Shown here: positions 63,296 to 64,000 of the stretch, piece after piece
Layout: the number at the start of each line of letters is the position of its first letter
Position numbering within the stretch: the stretch's first letter is position 1
Assembly: GCA_023265395.1 (NCBI GenBank)
Contig: JAHFTX010000007.1
Coordinates: 24,290 to 88,289 of the forward strand
Direction of reading: 5' to 3'
Source of the DNA: Thermoplasmata archaeon
GTDB lineage: Archaea; Thermoplasmatota; DTKX01; JAHFTX01
DNA length: 64,000 nucleotides
Notes under the pieces: model-generated
Told to the model about the DNA's origin: nothing
Database searches by the model: none
Seen by the model: the letters and a program-made list of their open reading frames with translations, nothing else
Made by a program: the position numbers and the translations under genes

Positions 63296-64000
63296 AGGGA
63301 AGACCGATGATCCCCATCGCCGCCGCCGGTGGGGTCGAGGTGTTCGCCACCAGCGGAGGCTCGATATCGCTCCATGGCAGTCCCTATCCCGCACATGTGC
63401 GTGGTGCGGCGATCGACCTGCACACCCCCGGGCAGTTCGGCGACGACGCCCCGTCGCCGGTCGACGGGCACATCGAGCACATCGAAGAGTTGCAGACGGG
63501 CGTGATCACCCGCTTCGAGACCGAGCAGGAGGTGCAGACACACATACGGACCAACAAGGGCCTGGCCATGGTCTTGCACTGCGAACCGTTTGGTGTCGTT
63601 GGCGATCGCGTGCGGCTGGGGCACCCCTTCGGGCGGTACTTGCGCACCGGGTATCTGTCACCCTGGAGCGGGCCCCATCTGCACGTCGAGGTGCGGTCCT
63701 CCATGGCCGGCCATGAGGGGGAGCCGCTGGAGCTGTTGGGCGTGGCCGAGACCTTCTCGACCCTCCCCAGCCCGCACCACCTGGGCGACTCGCTGGAGTT
63801 GCAGATCGTCGACTCGCAGCGGGAGTTCCTGGGTGTGACGGTCTCGCCCGAATCCGTCGCGCGGCTGGGCCACTTGTGGGGCCTGCTGGGCGAAGTCGGG
63901 GCCCACGCTCGCTGCCTCGTCGAGGGTGACATCCCCTGGAACTGCTATGGGGGAATCATCCACCCTCAGACACCCCCGGTCGTCGAGGGCGATGACGTCC
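63292..64000 (+). CDS. M23/LytM-like metallopeptidase-fold protein (partial, runs off the right edge)
   Basis: The visible 236 residues, open at the window end, begin MKGRPMIPIAAAGGVEV. The segment HVRGAAIDLHTPG (H35, D42), VDGHIEHIEEL, and GPHLHVEVRSS with the HxH pair H129/H131 match the M23 (LytM/duplicated hybrid motif) fold. In standard M23 peptidases the first pair is HxxxD, whereas here six residues separate H35 from D42, so zinc binding and activity are uncertain. No signal peptide precedes it, which is odd for an M23 peptidase. It overlaps ubiE by ATGA and so belongs to the menaquinone operon. It may bind or carry a lipid or be a structural homologue rather than a cell-wall enzyme. 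Confidence 0.7.
   Translation, partial: MKGRPMIPIAAAGGVEVFATSGGSISLHGSPYPAHVRGAAIDLHTPGQFGDDAPSPVDGHIEHIEELQTGVITRFETEQEVQTHIRTNKGLAMVLHCEPFGVVGDRVRLGHPFGRYLRTGYLSPWSGPHLHVEVRSSMAGHEGEPLELLGVAETFSTLPSPHHLGDSLELQIVDSQREFLGVTVSPESVARLGHLWGLLGEVGAHARCLVEGDIPWNCYGGIIHPQTPPVVEGDDV

Overview
The window looks like chromosomal DNA of a GC-rich archaeon. Supporting features are an intron-containing tRNA-Val, CTTTATC-type TATA boxes lying about 30-35 bases before many start codons (near-leaderless genes), an archaeal RPA with its COG3390-type partner, an Sm/Lsm protein, a PAC2-family protein, a KaiC-like ATPase and an XPD-type helicase. Very long surface proteins with beta-helix and Ig-like repeats, high GC and a futalosine menaquinone cluster make a high-GC member of Thermoplasmatota my best guess. 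That placement is inference, because no rRNA is present.

Layout. Positions 1-5356 (minus strand) hold a LysW-dependent lysine/arginine operon: an Lrp-type regulator, the small carrier lysW, lysX, an argX-like paralogue, lysY, lysZ and a lysJ cut by the left edge. Then come a triple zinc-ribbon protein and a malic enzyme-phosphotransacetylase fusion (minus strand). On the plus strand follow an ABC exporter pair, RPA and its partner, a three-subunit NAD-type formate dehydrogenase with fdhD, a membrane thioredoxin-like protein and a beta-helix surface protein. From 22034 there are tRNA-Val(UAC) with a 39-base intron and two paralogous STAND-type ATPase/TPR proteins. Positions 27262-38638 (minus strand) contain an MFS transporter, an isoaspartyl peptidase/asparaginase, a 2845-residue surface protein that reads as two complete membrane proteins joined without a stop, and a small single-Ig-domain relative.

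From 38741 there are tRNA-Cys and cysS, isocitrate dehydrogenase, a further 1100-residue surface protein and a run of housekeeping genes: HAD phosphatase, CinA/MoaB-like protein, Lsm, sugar-nucleotidyltransferase, aminotransferase, cis-prenyltransferase and PAC2. A KaiC-like ATPase is paired with a partner that resembles a RecA-like fold without a Walker A motif. An XPD-type helicase with an unusual N-terminal domain leads into the last block (55032 to the right edge), a tightly packed futalosine menaquinone operon: UbiD, UbiA, amidohydrolase, MqnE, MqnA, MqnC, UbiE, then an M23-like protein that runs off the window.

Formate dehydrogenase feeding NADH and a menaquinone pathway fit a respiratory lifestyle. 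The large anchored surface proteins suggest an elaborate cell envelope. No IS element, integrase, phage gene or CRISPR array was seen. No stretch longer than about 300 bases lacks a gene.
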